A stretch of DNA of 64,000 nt from NCBI RefSeq assembly GCF_019469205.1, contig NZ_CP048265.1, positions 310,001-374,000 of the forward strand, read 5' to 3'. The translations under genes and the position numbers were made by a program. Origin of the DNA: Gilliamella sp. ESL0405 (lineage in GTDB: Bacteria; Pseudomonadota; Gammaproteobacteria; Enterobacterales; Orbaceae). The notes beneath the pieces are model-generated. The model made no database searches. It was not told the DNA's origin and worked only from the letters and a program-made list of their open reading frames with translations. The number at the start of each line of letters is the position of its first letter. Position 1 is the first letter of the stretch. Positions 55,554-63,760 of this stretch are shown one piece after another.

Positions 55554-56102
55554 ATGATTGATGCAATTTCGTTTGGAGCCGAATGGTTCATAGGTTTATT
55601 CCAAGAGGGCGGCAAAGTGTTTGTGGGCATGGTAACAGCCATTTTGCCATTGTTAATTTCGTTACTCGTTGTGATGAATGCGCTAATTAAATTTATTGGG
55701 CAAGATCGGATTGAGCGTTTAGCGCAAGCTTGTGCCGGTAATCCGATTTCACGCTATCTGTTATTACCTTTAATTGGCACATTTGTATTTTGTAATCCAA
55801 TGACATTAAGTTTAGGTCGCTTTATGCCAGAGTTTTACAAGCCAAGTTATTATGCAGCTTCTTCCTATAGTTGCCACTCCATGAATGGGCTATTTCCCCA
55901 CGTTAATCCCGGTGAGCTGTTTGTCTATTTAGGGATTGCCGCTGGTTTAACCCAATTAAATCTTCCATTAGGACCGCTAGCGGTTAGCTATTTTCTTGTT
56001 GGTCTTGTCACTAACTTCTTTAGGGGTTGGATAACTGACTTTTGTACCGCCATTTTTGAGAAAAAAATGGGTATCAAATTAGACAGAAAAGTTCATCTCT
56101 AA
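55554..56102 (+). CDS. srlA: PTS glucitol/sorbitol EIIC component
   Basis: 182-residue membrane component of the sorbitol PTS, with [41 protein letters not shown] and [22 protein letters not shown] 55554 has AGGAG before it; a frame back to 55500 is rejected. First gene of srlA-srlE-srlB-srlD-gutM-srlR, the same order as the E. coli gut operon except for gutQ, which is missing. The sugar is imported and phosphorylated at C6. Confidence 0.95.
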   Translation: MIDAISFGAEWFIGLFQEGGKVFVGMVTAILPLLISLLVVMNALIKFIGQDRIERLAQACAGNPISRYLLLPLIGTFVFCNPMTLSLGRFMPEFYKPSYYAASSYSCHSMNGLFPHVNPGELFVYLGIAAGLTQLNLPLGPLAVSYFLVGLVTNFFRGWITDFCTAIFEKKMGIKLDRKVHL

Positions 56103-56136
56103 ATATTTATCAATCATTATAAGAAGGAATACAACA

Positions 56137-57144
56137 ATGGCTAAATTTATTCGAATTGAAAAAGGCGAAGCGGGTTGGGGTGGCCCTTTAGAATTGCCGG
56201 TTATTGCAGGTAAAAAAATTGTGTATATCGCCGCCGGCACAAGACCAGCAATTGTTGACACATTAGTAGAATTAACCGGCTGGGAAGCTATCGACGGTTT
56301 TAAAGAAGGCGAGCCGGCAAAAGAAGAGATCGGGGTTGCTGTCATTGATTGTGGCGGTACCTTGCGTTGTGGTATCTACCCTAAAAATCGCGTACCTACA
56401 ATTAATATTCATGCCACCGGTAAATCCGGACCTTTAGCGCAATATATTGTGGAAGATATCTATGTGTCAGCAGTCAAGCCCAATAACATCCAACTGATTG
56501 AAAAGCAAAGTGATGTGGCCGATCACGCATCCGCTAATCCGCCAATCATAGATGAAGAGCAAAAATCAACCGACTATAAGCAATACGACAGCAGTAAAAA
56601 AATCACCGAACAAAGTGACGGTCTGTTAGCCAAAATCGGGATTGGTATGGGATCGGGGGTAGCGGTATTTTTCCAAGCTGGCCGTGACACGATAGATACC
56701 GTATTGAAAACAATATTGCCTTTTATGGCATTTGTTTCAGCGCTTATTGGGATCATCATTGCCTCCGGACTCGGTGACTTTATTGCCCATGGTTTAGTGC
56801 CTTTGGCAAATAATCCGATAGGGTTAATCATTTTAGCGTTGATCTGCTCATTCCCACTACTTTCACCATTTTTAGGACCCGGCGCCGTTATTGCGCAAGT
56901 GATTGGCACCTTAGTTGGCGTTCAAATTGGACTGGGTAATATTCCGCCTCATTTAGCGCTACCGGCACTGTTTGCCATTAATGCTCAAGCGGCATGTGAC
57001 TTTATACCGGTTGGCTTATCGCTAGCGGAAGCTAAACAAGATACCGTTCGTGTTGGGGTACCTGCTGTTTTAGTCAGCCGTTTTCTGACCGGCGCACCAA
57101 CGGTACTTATTGCATGGGCAGTCTCGTTTTTTATCTATCATTAA
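56137..57144 (+). CDS. srlE: PTS glucitol/sorbitol EIIBC component
   Basis: 335-residue EIIB joined to the second half of EIIC. The phosphorylated Cys is in [16 protein letters not shown] in the N-terminal B domain ([14 protein letters not shown] start). After a linker of about 30 variable residues, [21 protein letters not shown] leads into membrane helices such as [20 protein letters not shown] and [28 protein letters not shown]. 103 nt separate it from srlB and hold a small hairpin (57165-57181). Confidence 0.96.
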   Translation: MAKFIRIEKGEAGWGGPLELPVIAGKKIVYIAAGTRPAIVDTLVELTGWEAIDGFKEGEPAKEEIGVAVIDCGGTLRCGIYPKNRVPTINIHATGKSGPLAQYIVEDIYVSAVKPNNIQLIEKQSDVADHASANPPIIDEEQKSTDYKQYDSSKKITEQSDGLLAKIGIGMGSGVAVFFQAGRDTIDTVLKTILPFMAFVSALIGIIIASGLGDFIAHGLVPLANNPIGLIILALICSFPLLSPFLGPGAVIAQVIGTLVGVQIGLGNIPPHLALPALFAINAQAACDFIPVGLSLAEAKQDTVRVGVPAVLVSRFLTGAPTVLIAWAVSFFIYH

Positions 57145-57164
57145 ATGGTATGAACAAAAGCACG

Positions 57165-57181
57165 GGGATGAATTTCATCCC
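57165..57181 (+). other. Small hairpin in the srlE-srlB gap
   Basis: GGGATGA-ATT-TCATCCC, 7-bp stem with a 3-nt loop. No T-run, so more likely a processing or stability element than a terminator. Confidence 0.4.
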
Positions 57182-57246
57182 TGCTAAAAGTAGTGGAAAA
57201 AATAGAAATTTTTGGATTAAGAACTTACAAATAAAGAAGGTTAATA

Positions 57247-57615
57247 ATGTCTAATGTTATTTATCATTCAAAAATCGATCTAATCGGTGAATTTGCTCAA
57301 GAAGCGTTAGCTGACGGTATGTTAATTCTGTTTAAAAATGGCGCGCCGGCAGATTTGGCGGATTACTGTTTTGTACATAGTCATGACGATTTAAAACACG
57401 ATCTGCAAGTTGGGCAAACACTCCAATTAGGCAAGCACCTTTATCACATCACAGCTGTTGGCGATGTCGCTAACATCAATTTTCGTCAATTGGGTCACAT
57501 CACATTAAGATTTGACGGTAGTAGCCAAGCGGAATTACCCGGAACAGTACATGTAAAAGGCGACATACCCGCTCAACTTTTTGTGGGTGATGAAATTAGC
57601 ATTGTAAATAATTAA
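57247..57615 (+). CDS. srlB: PTS glucitol/sorbitol EIIA component
   Basis: 122-residue cytoplasmic EIIA; the phosphorylated His lies near MLILFKNGAPADLADYCFVHSHDDLK (His within FVHSH). C-terminal LPGTVHVKGDIPAQLFVGDEI matches the family. Transfers phosphate from HPr to SrlE. srlD follows after 10 nt. Confidence 0.95.
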   Translation: MSNVIYHSKIDLIGEFAQEALADGMLILFKNGAPADLADYCFVHSHDDLKHDLQVGQTLQLGKHLYHITAVGDVANINFRQLGHITLRFDGSSQAELPGTVHVKGDIPAQLFVGDEISIVNN

Positions 57616-57625
57616 GGAATATAAA

Positions 57626-58405
57626 ATGAAACAAGTTGCAGTTGTTATTGGTGGCGGGCAAACGCTAGGGGAATTTTTAAGCCTGGGGATTGCTGATGCC
57701 GGTTATAAAGTGGTTGTTGCGGATTTAAATTTAGATAATGCTAACAAAGTGGCCGAAGCAATTAATCAAAAACATGGTGCAGGTACGGCACAAGGATTTA
57801 AGGTTGATGCCGGTAATCAAGAAAGTGTCGTTAAACTGGCGCAAGATGTCGATAATACCTTTCATCGGGTTGATTTAATTGTCTATAGTGCAGGGGTGGC
57901 CAAAGCGGCACCAATTACCGATTTTAGCTTAAAAGATTTTCAACTGTCGGTTGATGTCAATCTAACCGGCTATTTTCTGTGTGCACGTGAATTTGCTAAA
58001 TTGATGATAAAACACAAAATAGCCGGCCGCATTATTCAAATCAACTCAAAATCAGGAAAAGTCGGCAGCAAACATAATTGCGGATACAGTGCGGCTAAAT
58101 TCGGTGGGGTGGGATTAACTCAATCGCTAGCGCTCGATTTGGCTGATTATGGCATTACGGTCAATTCACTGATGTTAGGCAATTTACTCAAATCGCCAAT
58201 GTTCCAATCATTGATCCCACAATATGCGAAAAAATTAGGTATTGCCGAAAGCGAAGTTGAGCAAGTCTATATTGATAAAGTGCCACTCAAAAGAGGATGT
58301 GATTATCAAGATGTGTTAAATGTATTACTGTTTTATGCCAGCGATAAAGCCTCTTACTGCACCGGGCAATCTATTAATATTACTGGTGGACAAGTGATGT
58401 TCTAG
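57626..58405 (+). CDS. srlD: Sorbitol-6-phosphate 2-dehydrogenase
   Basis: 259-residue short-chain dehydrogenase that oxidises sorbitol 6-phosphate to fructose 6-phosphate. NAD motif VIGGGQTLGEFLSLG, NNAG-equivalent YSAGVAKAAPI, active-site Ser in QINSKSG and the YSAAKFGGVGLT Tyr-x3-Lys. Products enter glycolysis, where pfkA in this window acts next. Confidence 0.96.
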   Translation: MKQVAVVIGGGQTLGEFLSLGIADAGYKVVVADLNLDNANKVAEAINQKHGAGTAQGFKVDAGNQESVVKLAQDVDNTFHRVDLIVYSAGVAKAAPITDFSLKDFQLSVDVNLTGYFLCAREFAKLMIKHKIAGRIIQINSKSGKVGSKHNCGYSAAKFGGVGLTQSLALDLADYGITVNSLMLGNLLKSPMFQSLIPQYAKKLGIAESEVEQVYIDKVPLKRGCDYQDVLNVLLFYASDKASYCTGQSINITGGQVMF

Positions 58406-58417
58406 TTAAAATAGCGC

Positions 58418-58443
58418 GCGAAAGCAAAACCAATTGCTTTCGC
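58418..58443 (+). other. Hairpin in the srlD-gutM gap
   Basis: GCGAAAGCAA / TTGCTTTCGC, 10-bp perfect stem with a 6-nt loop and no T-run. It may lower expression of gutM and srlR relative to the enzymes. Confidence 0.5.
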
Positions 58444-58479
58444 CGCATCTATTTACCTTGCTTATCAACGGAGATCACC

Positions 58480-58845
58480 ATGAATATGACAACAACCTTA
58501 ATTGTGCTGGCTTTTATTGCATGGTGCACCCAAATTGTGTTTAGCTGGGTGCAGATTCGACGTTTCAATCAAGCATTTTTAGCCATGAAAAAAGGCACTT
58601 ATTTGGGTGTCGGTCGTAGTCAAACCAAACGCTTTAAACCTAGAGTGTTAATTGCTTTATCATTAGATGAAAATCAAGTAGTTATCGACTCTGTTATCAT
58701 GAAGGGCATTACCGTTTTTGCTTTACCAAAAGCGATGAGCGATTTACATGGCTTATCGATCACTCAAATCGATCCAATACAATACTTTCCAAACGATCTT
58801 GCCTCACAAAGTGCATTACGTGTCGCCCTTACTGCAAATAATTAG
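58480..58845 (+). CDS. gutM: Glucitol operon activator GutM
   Basis: 121-residue GutM family protein (E. coli 119). One N-terminal hydrophobic helix (TTTLIVLAFIAWCTQIVFSWVQ), then a basic segment KKGTYLGVGRSQTKRFKPRVLIALSLDE. Described as an activator of the gut operon, though its membrane helix makes the mechanism uncertain. Start 58480 or 58486. Confidence 0.92.
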   Translation: MNMTTTLIVLAFIAWCTQIVFSWVQIRRFNQAFLAMKKGTYLGVGRSQTKRFKPRVLIALSLDENQVVIDSVIMKGITVFALPKAMSDLHGLSITQIDPIQYFPNDLASQSALRVALTANN

Positions 58846-58946
58846 TAATAAACTTTTATTATGAAAAGTATTTTCTTTTATTTTAAAGTATAATAAGTTT
58901 CGAAATAAGTTCTTATATCTGCTAATAATGATGATGGAATCTAAGC

Positions 58947-59726
58947 ATGAAGGTAAAGCAAAGACAAACTGCAATTTTAGAGTATCTGCAAAATCATGGG
59001 CAAGTAAGTGTTGATCAATTGGTTGCCCATTTCCAAACGACCGGTACAACCATTCGTAAAGATCTTACCCAACTGAATGAAAGTGGTTTAGTTTTAAGAA
59101 CTTATGGCGGTGCTATGTTAAATCGGGAGATTGGTGATCGAGCCATTGACCATAAAACTTACATCAATACCGCCGCAAAAAAGGCGATAGCAGCCGAAGC
59201 GGCTAAGCTAATTCATGAAGGTGATTCAATTATTTTTGATGCCGGTAGTACCGTGGCACAGATGATCCCCATGTTAGCCCAATTTAATAATCTCACTATT
59301 ATGACTAACAGCTTACATATGGTAAATGAGCTGGTGGCGAATGATAACGATCAAACTATTATCCTAACAGGTGGCACCTTTCGCCGTAAATCAGCCTCTT
59401 TTCACAGTAATAATGCTTCAGCGATTGCCGCTTTTGAATCCTATACTTTTGATAAACTGTTTATGGGAGCTGACGGTGTAGATTTGGTCGGTGGCGTGAC
59501 AACCTTTAACGAAAGCTATCATGGTAGTGTTGCGATGAGTAAAGCCGCTGCTAAGTTAATTTTACTTGCCGATTCTTCAAAATTTGGCCGCCGTAGTCCC
59601 AATGTGGTGTGTGATTTAAGTGCGGTTGATACCATTATTACCGATGATAATTTAGATGATAAATATTATGATGCCCTTGTTGAGCGAAACATCAAAGTTA
59701 TCAAAGTTAAGGTCGCTGATAGCTAA
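58947..59726 (+). CDS. srlR: Glucitol operon repressor SrlR (DeoR family)
   Basis: 259 residues. Winged helix: [24 protein letters not shown] with [15 protein letters not shown] recognition ([15 protein letters not shown]) and LRTYGGAML. The effector domain is of the DeoR/GlpR sugar-phosphate isomerase-like type with DAGSTVAQM, the phosphate-binding pattern, and [11 protein letters not shown]. Probably represses the operon until sorbitol 6-phosphate is present. Its own promoter has the TATTTTCTTT half found before srlA. Confidence 0.94.
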   Translation: MKVKQRQTAILEYLQNHGQVSVDQLVAHFQTTGTTIRKDLTQLNESGLVLRTYGGAMLNREIGDRAIDHKTYINTAAKKAIAAEAAKLIHEGDSIIFDAGSTVAQMIPMLAQFNNLTIMTNSLHMVNELVANDNDQTIILTGGTFRRKSASFHSNNASAIAAFESYTFDKLFMGADGVDLVGGVTTFNESYHGSVAMSKAAAKLILLADSSKFGRRSPNVVCDLSAVDTIITDDNLDDKYYDALVERNIKVIKVKVADS

Positions 59727-59820
59727 CGGCGTAGTGTAGTTGTTCTTTTTTATAGCTTATTAATAAGCCAAATATGTGCAAGCGACCATTTATTGCGGCT
59801 TTGGTTACCATTACCGTTTT

Positions 59821-59915
59821 TTACTTAAACACCTATGATTTCTGAAAGTTCTTGTCAAGGTTTTGTGTTTTTTGCTTAAACACCTATATTTTCTGAAACT
59901 TTTTAACAAGGTTTT
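59821..59915 (+). repeat. Dispersed repeat, left dimer bordering the CRISPR locus
   Basis: Two tandem copies, about 47 bp each. The first has TTTCTGAAAGTTCTTGTCAA, the second TTTTCTGAAACTTTTTAACA. The matching dimer lies at 63582-63690, so the CRISPR block is flanked by direct repeats. Confidence 0.75.
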
Positions 59916-60411
59916 ACTTTTTTGTAAGTTGCACGTTTTTTGTCCGCAAGTTTCGGACGCTGTTAATTGGTTGATATTTTCATTTTGGTGTTAGCGTCCG
60001 AATTAGGGGGATTTTGTGCGAAATCCCCCTAATAACCCCCTCGCAGCACCACCCAAAGCGGTCTTCGACTGCCCTCCGCCTTCGTTCGGTCTTAACGCAC
60101 CGGCGCTGATTTGTTCCTGACAAAGCAGCGCCTCGCCAAACATCCCTGTTTGGCGTGCTAACCTCGCTCAGTTGTCGGCGCTTTGTGAAGGTGCAATCTG
60201 GTGCACTTGTTTGTTTTTTAAGAAAGGTAATGGTAAGTTGTTTAGAAATAGTAGTGGAATTGAAAATACAAACTTTATGAACCCTTTTTTTTAGCTAAAA
60301 ATAAAACTATTAAAAATCAATATATTGCAAAATCGCTAAAAAAAAGGGTTTTTAAACCTAAAATTGCCCTTTATGTTTTTATAAACGATGTTTATAGTAT
60401 GTAAGTTTCTA
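59916..60411 (+). other. CRISPR leader cassette, copy A
   Basis: About 500 bp preceding array 1. The left 250 bp are GC-rich for this genome and contain a chain of perfect hairpins: TTCGGACGCT (59952-59961) / AGCGTCCGAA (59993-60002); TTAGGGGGATTT / AAATCCCCCTAA (60003-60032); GGCGCTG (60102) / CAGCGCC (60126); CGCCAAACA (60134) / TGTTTGGCG (60147). The right 130 bp are AT-rich with an IHF-like AATCAATATATTG at 60315-60327 and TATAGT near the first repeat. Copies B and C are nearly identical. No coding gene is supported. Confidence 0.8.
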
Positions 60412-60918
60412 CTTCAAAGCTGCATAAGCCGTTTAGAAAAGATTTCATCGTCGCAACGAATGCATGCTGAACTTCAAAGCTGCATAAGCCGTTTAGAAAA
60501 ACAGACCATGTAGGCTATAACGTTCATGTGACTTCAAAGCTGCATAAGCCGTTTAGAAAAAACCGGTGGAAACAGACCATGAGTGAGAAACCTTCAAAGC
60601 TGCATAAGCCGTTTAGAAAACACAAAATCAAACTAAACAAATAGAACAACACTTCATGGCTGCATAAGCTGTTTAGAAATTCGATTACCTATCTGTATAA
60701 AAAATAATCAACTTCAAAGCTGTATAAGCTGTTTAGAAAATAATTGACATGCCGTCATCCTCGGCTTCAGGCTTCAAAGTTGTATAAGCTGTTTAGAAAG
60801 AGCACACAATCACGGTTGTGGGTCGGGATAACTTCAAAGCTGTATAAGCTGTTTAGAAAGAAAACAATCAGATTTAAAAACATTCTAATGCTTGGAAGCT
60901 GCATAAGGGGTTTAGGAT
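60412..60918 (+). CRISPR. CRISPR array 1, type I-F-like, 8 repeats plus decayed end
   Basis: Repeats of 28 nt every 60 nt (60412, 60472, 60532, ... 60832), spacers 32 nt. Form: CTTCAAAGCT-GCATA-AGCCG-TTTAGAAA. This matches the I-F layout (TTCAC..., 5-bp stem with pentaloop, ...TTAGAAA), but positions 6-7 are AA, so the two lowest stem pairs are lost in repeats 1-4. Repeats 5-8 vary (GTATA loop, AGCTG arm). The last spacer (60860-60890, 31 nt) is the one shared by all arrays, followed by a decayed repeat (60891-60918). Eight spacers. Leader is on the left. Confidence 0.97.
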
Positions 60919-61491
60919 ATTTTTGAAATATCTAAAACTTTTTGCCTTTATACTGAAACATAGGTATTTTCTGGAAGTTTTTGACAAGGTTTTTTACTTT
61001 CTTTGAAAGTTACAGTTTTTTAGTCCGTAGGTTTCGGACGCTGTTAATTGGTCGATATTTTCATTTCGGTGTCAGCGTCCGAATTAGGGGGATTTTGTGC
61101 GAAATCCCCCTAATAACCCCCTCGCAGCACCACCCAAAGCGGTCTTCGACTGCCCTCCGCCTTCGTTCGGTCTTAACGCACCGGCGCTGATTTGTTCCTG
61201 ACAAAGCAGCGCCTCGCCAAACATCCCTGTTTGGCGTGCTAACCTCGCTCAGTTGTCGGCGCTTTGTGAAGGTGCAATGTGGTGCACTTGTTTGTTTTTG
61301 GGAAAGGTAATGGTAAGTCGTTTAGAAATAGTCGTGGAATTGAAAATACAAACTTTATGAACCCTTTTTTTTAGCTAAAAATAAAACTATTAAAAATCAA
61401 TATATTGCAAAAGCGCTAAAAAAAAGGGTTTTTAAACCTAAAATTGCCCTTTATGTTTTTATAAACGATGTTTATAGTATGTAAGATTCTA
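60919..61491 (+). other. CRISPR leader cassette, copy B
   Basis: 573 bp between arrays 1 and 2. It begins with a copy of the dispersed repeat (60939-60994), then the same GC-rich hairpin cassette as copy A, with few substitutions. The distance from TTCGGACGCT to the first repeat is 459 bp here and in copy C, and 460 bp in copy A. IHF-like site at 61395-61407. Confidence 0.85.
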
Positions 61492-62420
61492 CTTCACGGC
61501 TGCATAAGCCGTTTAGAAATGCCCTTGAGGCGAATCTAATAAATAATTATCCTTCACGGCTGCATAAGCCGTTTAGAAATCATCAATTCCGTTATAATAT
61601 AGATTCATTGCCTTCACGGCTGCATAAGCCGTTTAGAAAAGCTGCTGAGTGTCTGATCATGCTAAGAACTACTTCACGGCTGCATAAGCCGTTTAGAAAA
61701 TCCGTTAATAAAACACTCACTCGAACAATACCTTCACGGCTGCATAAGCCGTTTAGAAATAAAAACTGGGAATGTGAGCGCAACAAACTGACTTCACGGC
61801 TGCATAAGCCGTTTAGAAAGTGCAATCGATACCGCAAATGGGGATGTTTATCTTCACGGCTGCATAAGCCGTTTAGAAATCTACAAAATACAATATAAAA
61901 AACAATAATACCTTCACGGCTGCATAAGCCGTTTAGAAATTGGGCGATGTCGGTATTTCGTATGTTATATTCTTCACGGCTGCATAAGCCGTTTAGAAAC
62001 AAAAAACTTAACTGGTTTGTTATTTTTTTTTCTTCACGGCTGCATAAGCCGTTTAGAAATTACCGCCTTCGGGCTTGAAGATGGCGCAGAACTTCACGGC
62101 TGCATAAGCCGTTTAGAAAAGTACCGAACCCACCAACAAACGCTGGGTATTTCTTCACGGCTGCATAAGCCGTTTAGAAAATTTTAATTTCCTTATATAC
62201 ATATGATGTGGACTTCACGGCTGCATAAGCCGTTTAGAAATTTGCTCAATTCATTACCAATAGAACGACGTACTTCATGGCTGCATAAGCCGTTTAGAAA
62301 ATACTGAGTGAATGCATTAGTAAATTGCGAATCTTCACGGCTGCATAAGCTGTTTAGAAAGAAAACAATCAGATTTAAAAAACATTCTAATGCTTGAAAG
62401 CTGCATAAGGGGTTTAGGAT
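61492..62420 (+). CRISPR. CRISPR array 2, type I-F-like, 15 repeats plus decayed end
   Basis: Repeats: CTTCACGGCT-GCATA-AGCCG-TTTAGAAA; the hairpin CGGCT/AGCCG with a GCATA loop is perfect, as needed by Cas6f (Csy4). Starts at 61492 and every 60 nt to 62092, then 62153 (one 33-nt spacer), 62213, 62273, 62333. Repeat 14 has one change (CTTCATGG) and repeat 15 has AGCTG. The last spacer, 62361-62392, is the shared one; the decayed repeat is 62393-62420. 15 spacers. It is the longest and has the best repeats. Confidence 0.98.
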
Positions 62421-62993
62421 ATTTTTGAAAAATCTAAGACTTTTTGCTTTTATACTGAAATATAGGTATTTTCTGAAGGTTTTTGACAAGGTTTTTTACT
62501 TTCTTTGAAAGTTACAGTTTTTTAGTCCGTAGGTTTCGGACGCTGTTAATTGATTGATATTTTCATTTTGGTGTCAGCGTCCGAATTAAGGGGATTTTTT
62601 GCGAAATCTCCCTAATAACCCCCTCGCAGCACCACCCAAAGCGGTCTTCGACTGCCCTCCGCCTTCGTTCGGTCTTAACGCACCGGCGCTGATTTGTTCC
62701 TGACAAAGCAGCGCCTCGCCAAACATCCTTGTTTGGCGTGCTAACCTCACTCAGTTGTCGGCGCTTTGTGAAGGTGCGGTCTGGTGCACTTGTTTGCTTT
62801 TGGGAAAGGTAATGGTAAGTCGTTTAGAAATAGTAGTGGAGTTTAAAATACAAACTTTATGAACCCTTTTTTTTGGCTAAAAATAAAACTATTAAAAATC
62901 AATATATTGCAAACGCGTTAAAAAAAAGGGTTTTTAAACCTAAAATTGCCCTTTATGTTTTTATAAACGATGTTTATAGTATGTAAGATTCTA
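62421..62993 (+). other. CRISPR leader cassette, copy C
   Basis: 573 bp between arrays 2 and 3, same order as copy B: dispersed repeat (62441-62496), hairpin cassette, AT-rich leader. IHF-like AATCAATATATTG at 62897-62909. A few substitutions (TTAAGGGG instead of TTAGGGGG, TCTCCC) weaken the second hairpin. Confidence 0.85.
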
Positions 62994-63561
62994 CTTCACG
63001 GCTGCATAAGTCGTTTAGAAAGCAATATATCTTCCCTGTAGGCGTTTGGTAAACTTCACGGCTGCATAAGTCGTTTAGAAATTATCGATTTGATAATGGC
63101 ATTGATTACACACTTCACGGCTGCATAAGTCGTTTAGAAATAGCTTATTCTGATTTATTCGGCTGAATTGAGCTTCACGGCTGCATAAGTCGTTTAGAAA
63201 TAGTTCACAGCTTTCGGAATTCTATCAAGCAACTTCACGGCTGCATAAGTCGTTTAGAAATGCCGGGGGAGTGACTTGAGGCCAAGGCAGAGCTTCACGG
63301 CTGCATAAGTCGTTTAGAAATTCAGGCGAATTCTAGCTGTTTTTAGTGCGTCCTTCACGGCTGCATAAGTCGTTTAGAAAGTCTGCGCCAAGTGCGATGT
63401 TTTCATGACCAACTTCACGGCTGCATAAGTCGTTTAGAAATCTTACGCAAGATAAGGACATAATCACCGGATGCTTCACGGCTGCATAAGCTGTTTAGAA
63501 AGAAAACAATCAGATTTAAAAAACATTCTAATGCTTGAAAGCTGAATAAGGAGTTTAGGAT
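62994..63561 (+). CRISPR. CRISPR array 3, type I-F-like, 9 repeats plus decayed end
   Basis: Repeats: CTTCACGGCT-GCATA-AGTCG-TTTAGAAA; the stem keeps five pairs with one G-T wobble. Starts 62994, 63054, 63113, 63173, 63233, 63293, 63353, 63413, 63474; spacers 31-33 nt. Repeat 9 has AGCTG, identical to the last full repeat of array 2. The last spacer, 63502-63533, is shared; the decayed repeat is 63534-63561. Nine spacers. Confidence 0.97.
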
Positions 63562-63581
63562 ATTTTTGAAATATCTAAGAC

Positions 63582-63690
63582 TTTTTGCTTTTATACTAAA
63601 ACATGGGTATTTTCTGAAAGTTCTTGTCAAGGATTTGTGTTTTTTGCTTAAACACCTATATTTTCTGAAACTTCTTGACAAGCATTTTTT
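63582..63690 (+). repeat. Dispersed repeat, right dimer bordering the CRISPR locus
   Basis: Two copies: TTTCTGAAAGTTCTTGTCAA in 63611-63630 and TTTTCTGAAACTTCTTGACA ending near 63680. Same order as the left dimer (59821-59915). Confidence 0.75.
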
Positions 63691-63760
63691 GGCTTTGGTG
63701 ATAGGTTAGCGGTTGGCATTTTTACGCAAGTGACGCTGAGTTCACTTGCGTGGGTTGTGA

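Noticed and set aside
60981-61190. 69-codon ORF in leader cassette B
   Set aside because: It spans the hairpin cassette, is not kept as the same complete frame in copies A and C, and shows no protein-like features or ribosome binding site.
61592-62002. Minus-strand ORF of 136 residues with repeated FLNGLCSRE units
   Set aside because: It is a translation of CRISPR array 2; the repeating peptide is the 28-nt repeat read in one frame across 60-nt periods (a multiple of three). Similar ORFs at 60744-60926, 61608-61898, 62193-62489 and 63415-63681 have the same origin.
63724-63751. 10-bp inverted repeat after serA (ACGCAAGTGA / TCACTTGCGT)
   Set aside because: Considered as the serA terminator, but on the minus strand the stem is followed by A residues, not T. 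Kept only as an inverted repeat of unknown role.
59727-63760. Search for cas genes inside the CRISPR region
   Set aside because: No reading frame between srlR and serA is long enough or similar to Cas1, Cas2-3, Csy1-4; the arrays stand without cas genes in this window.
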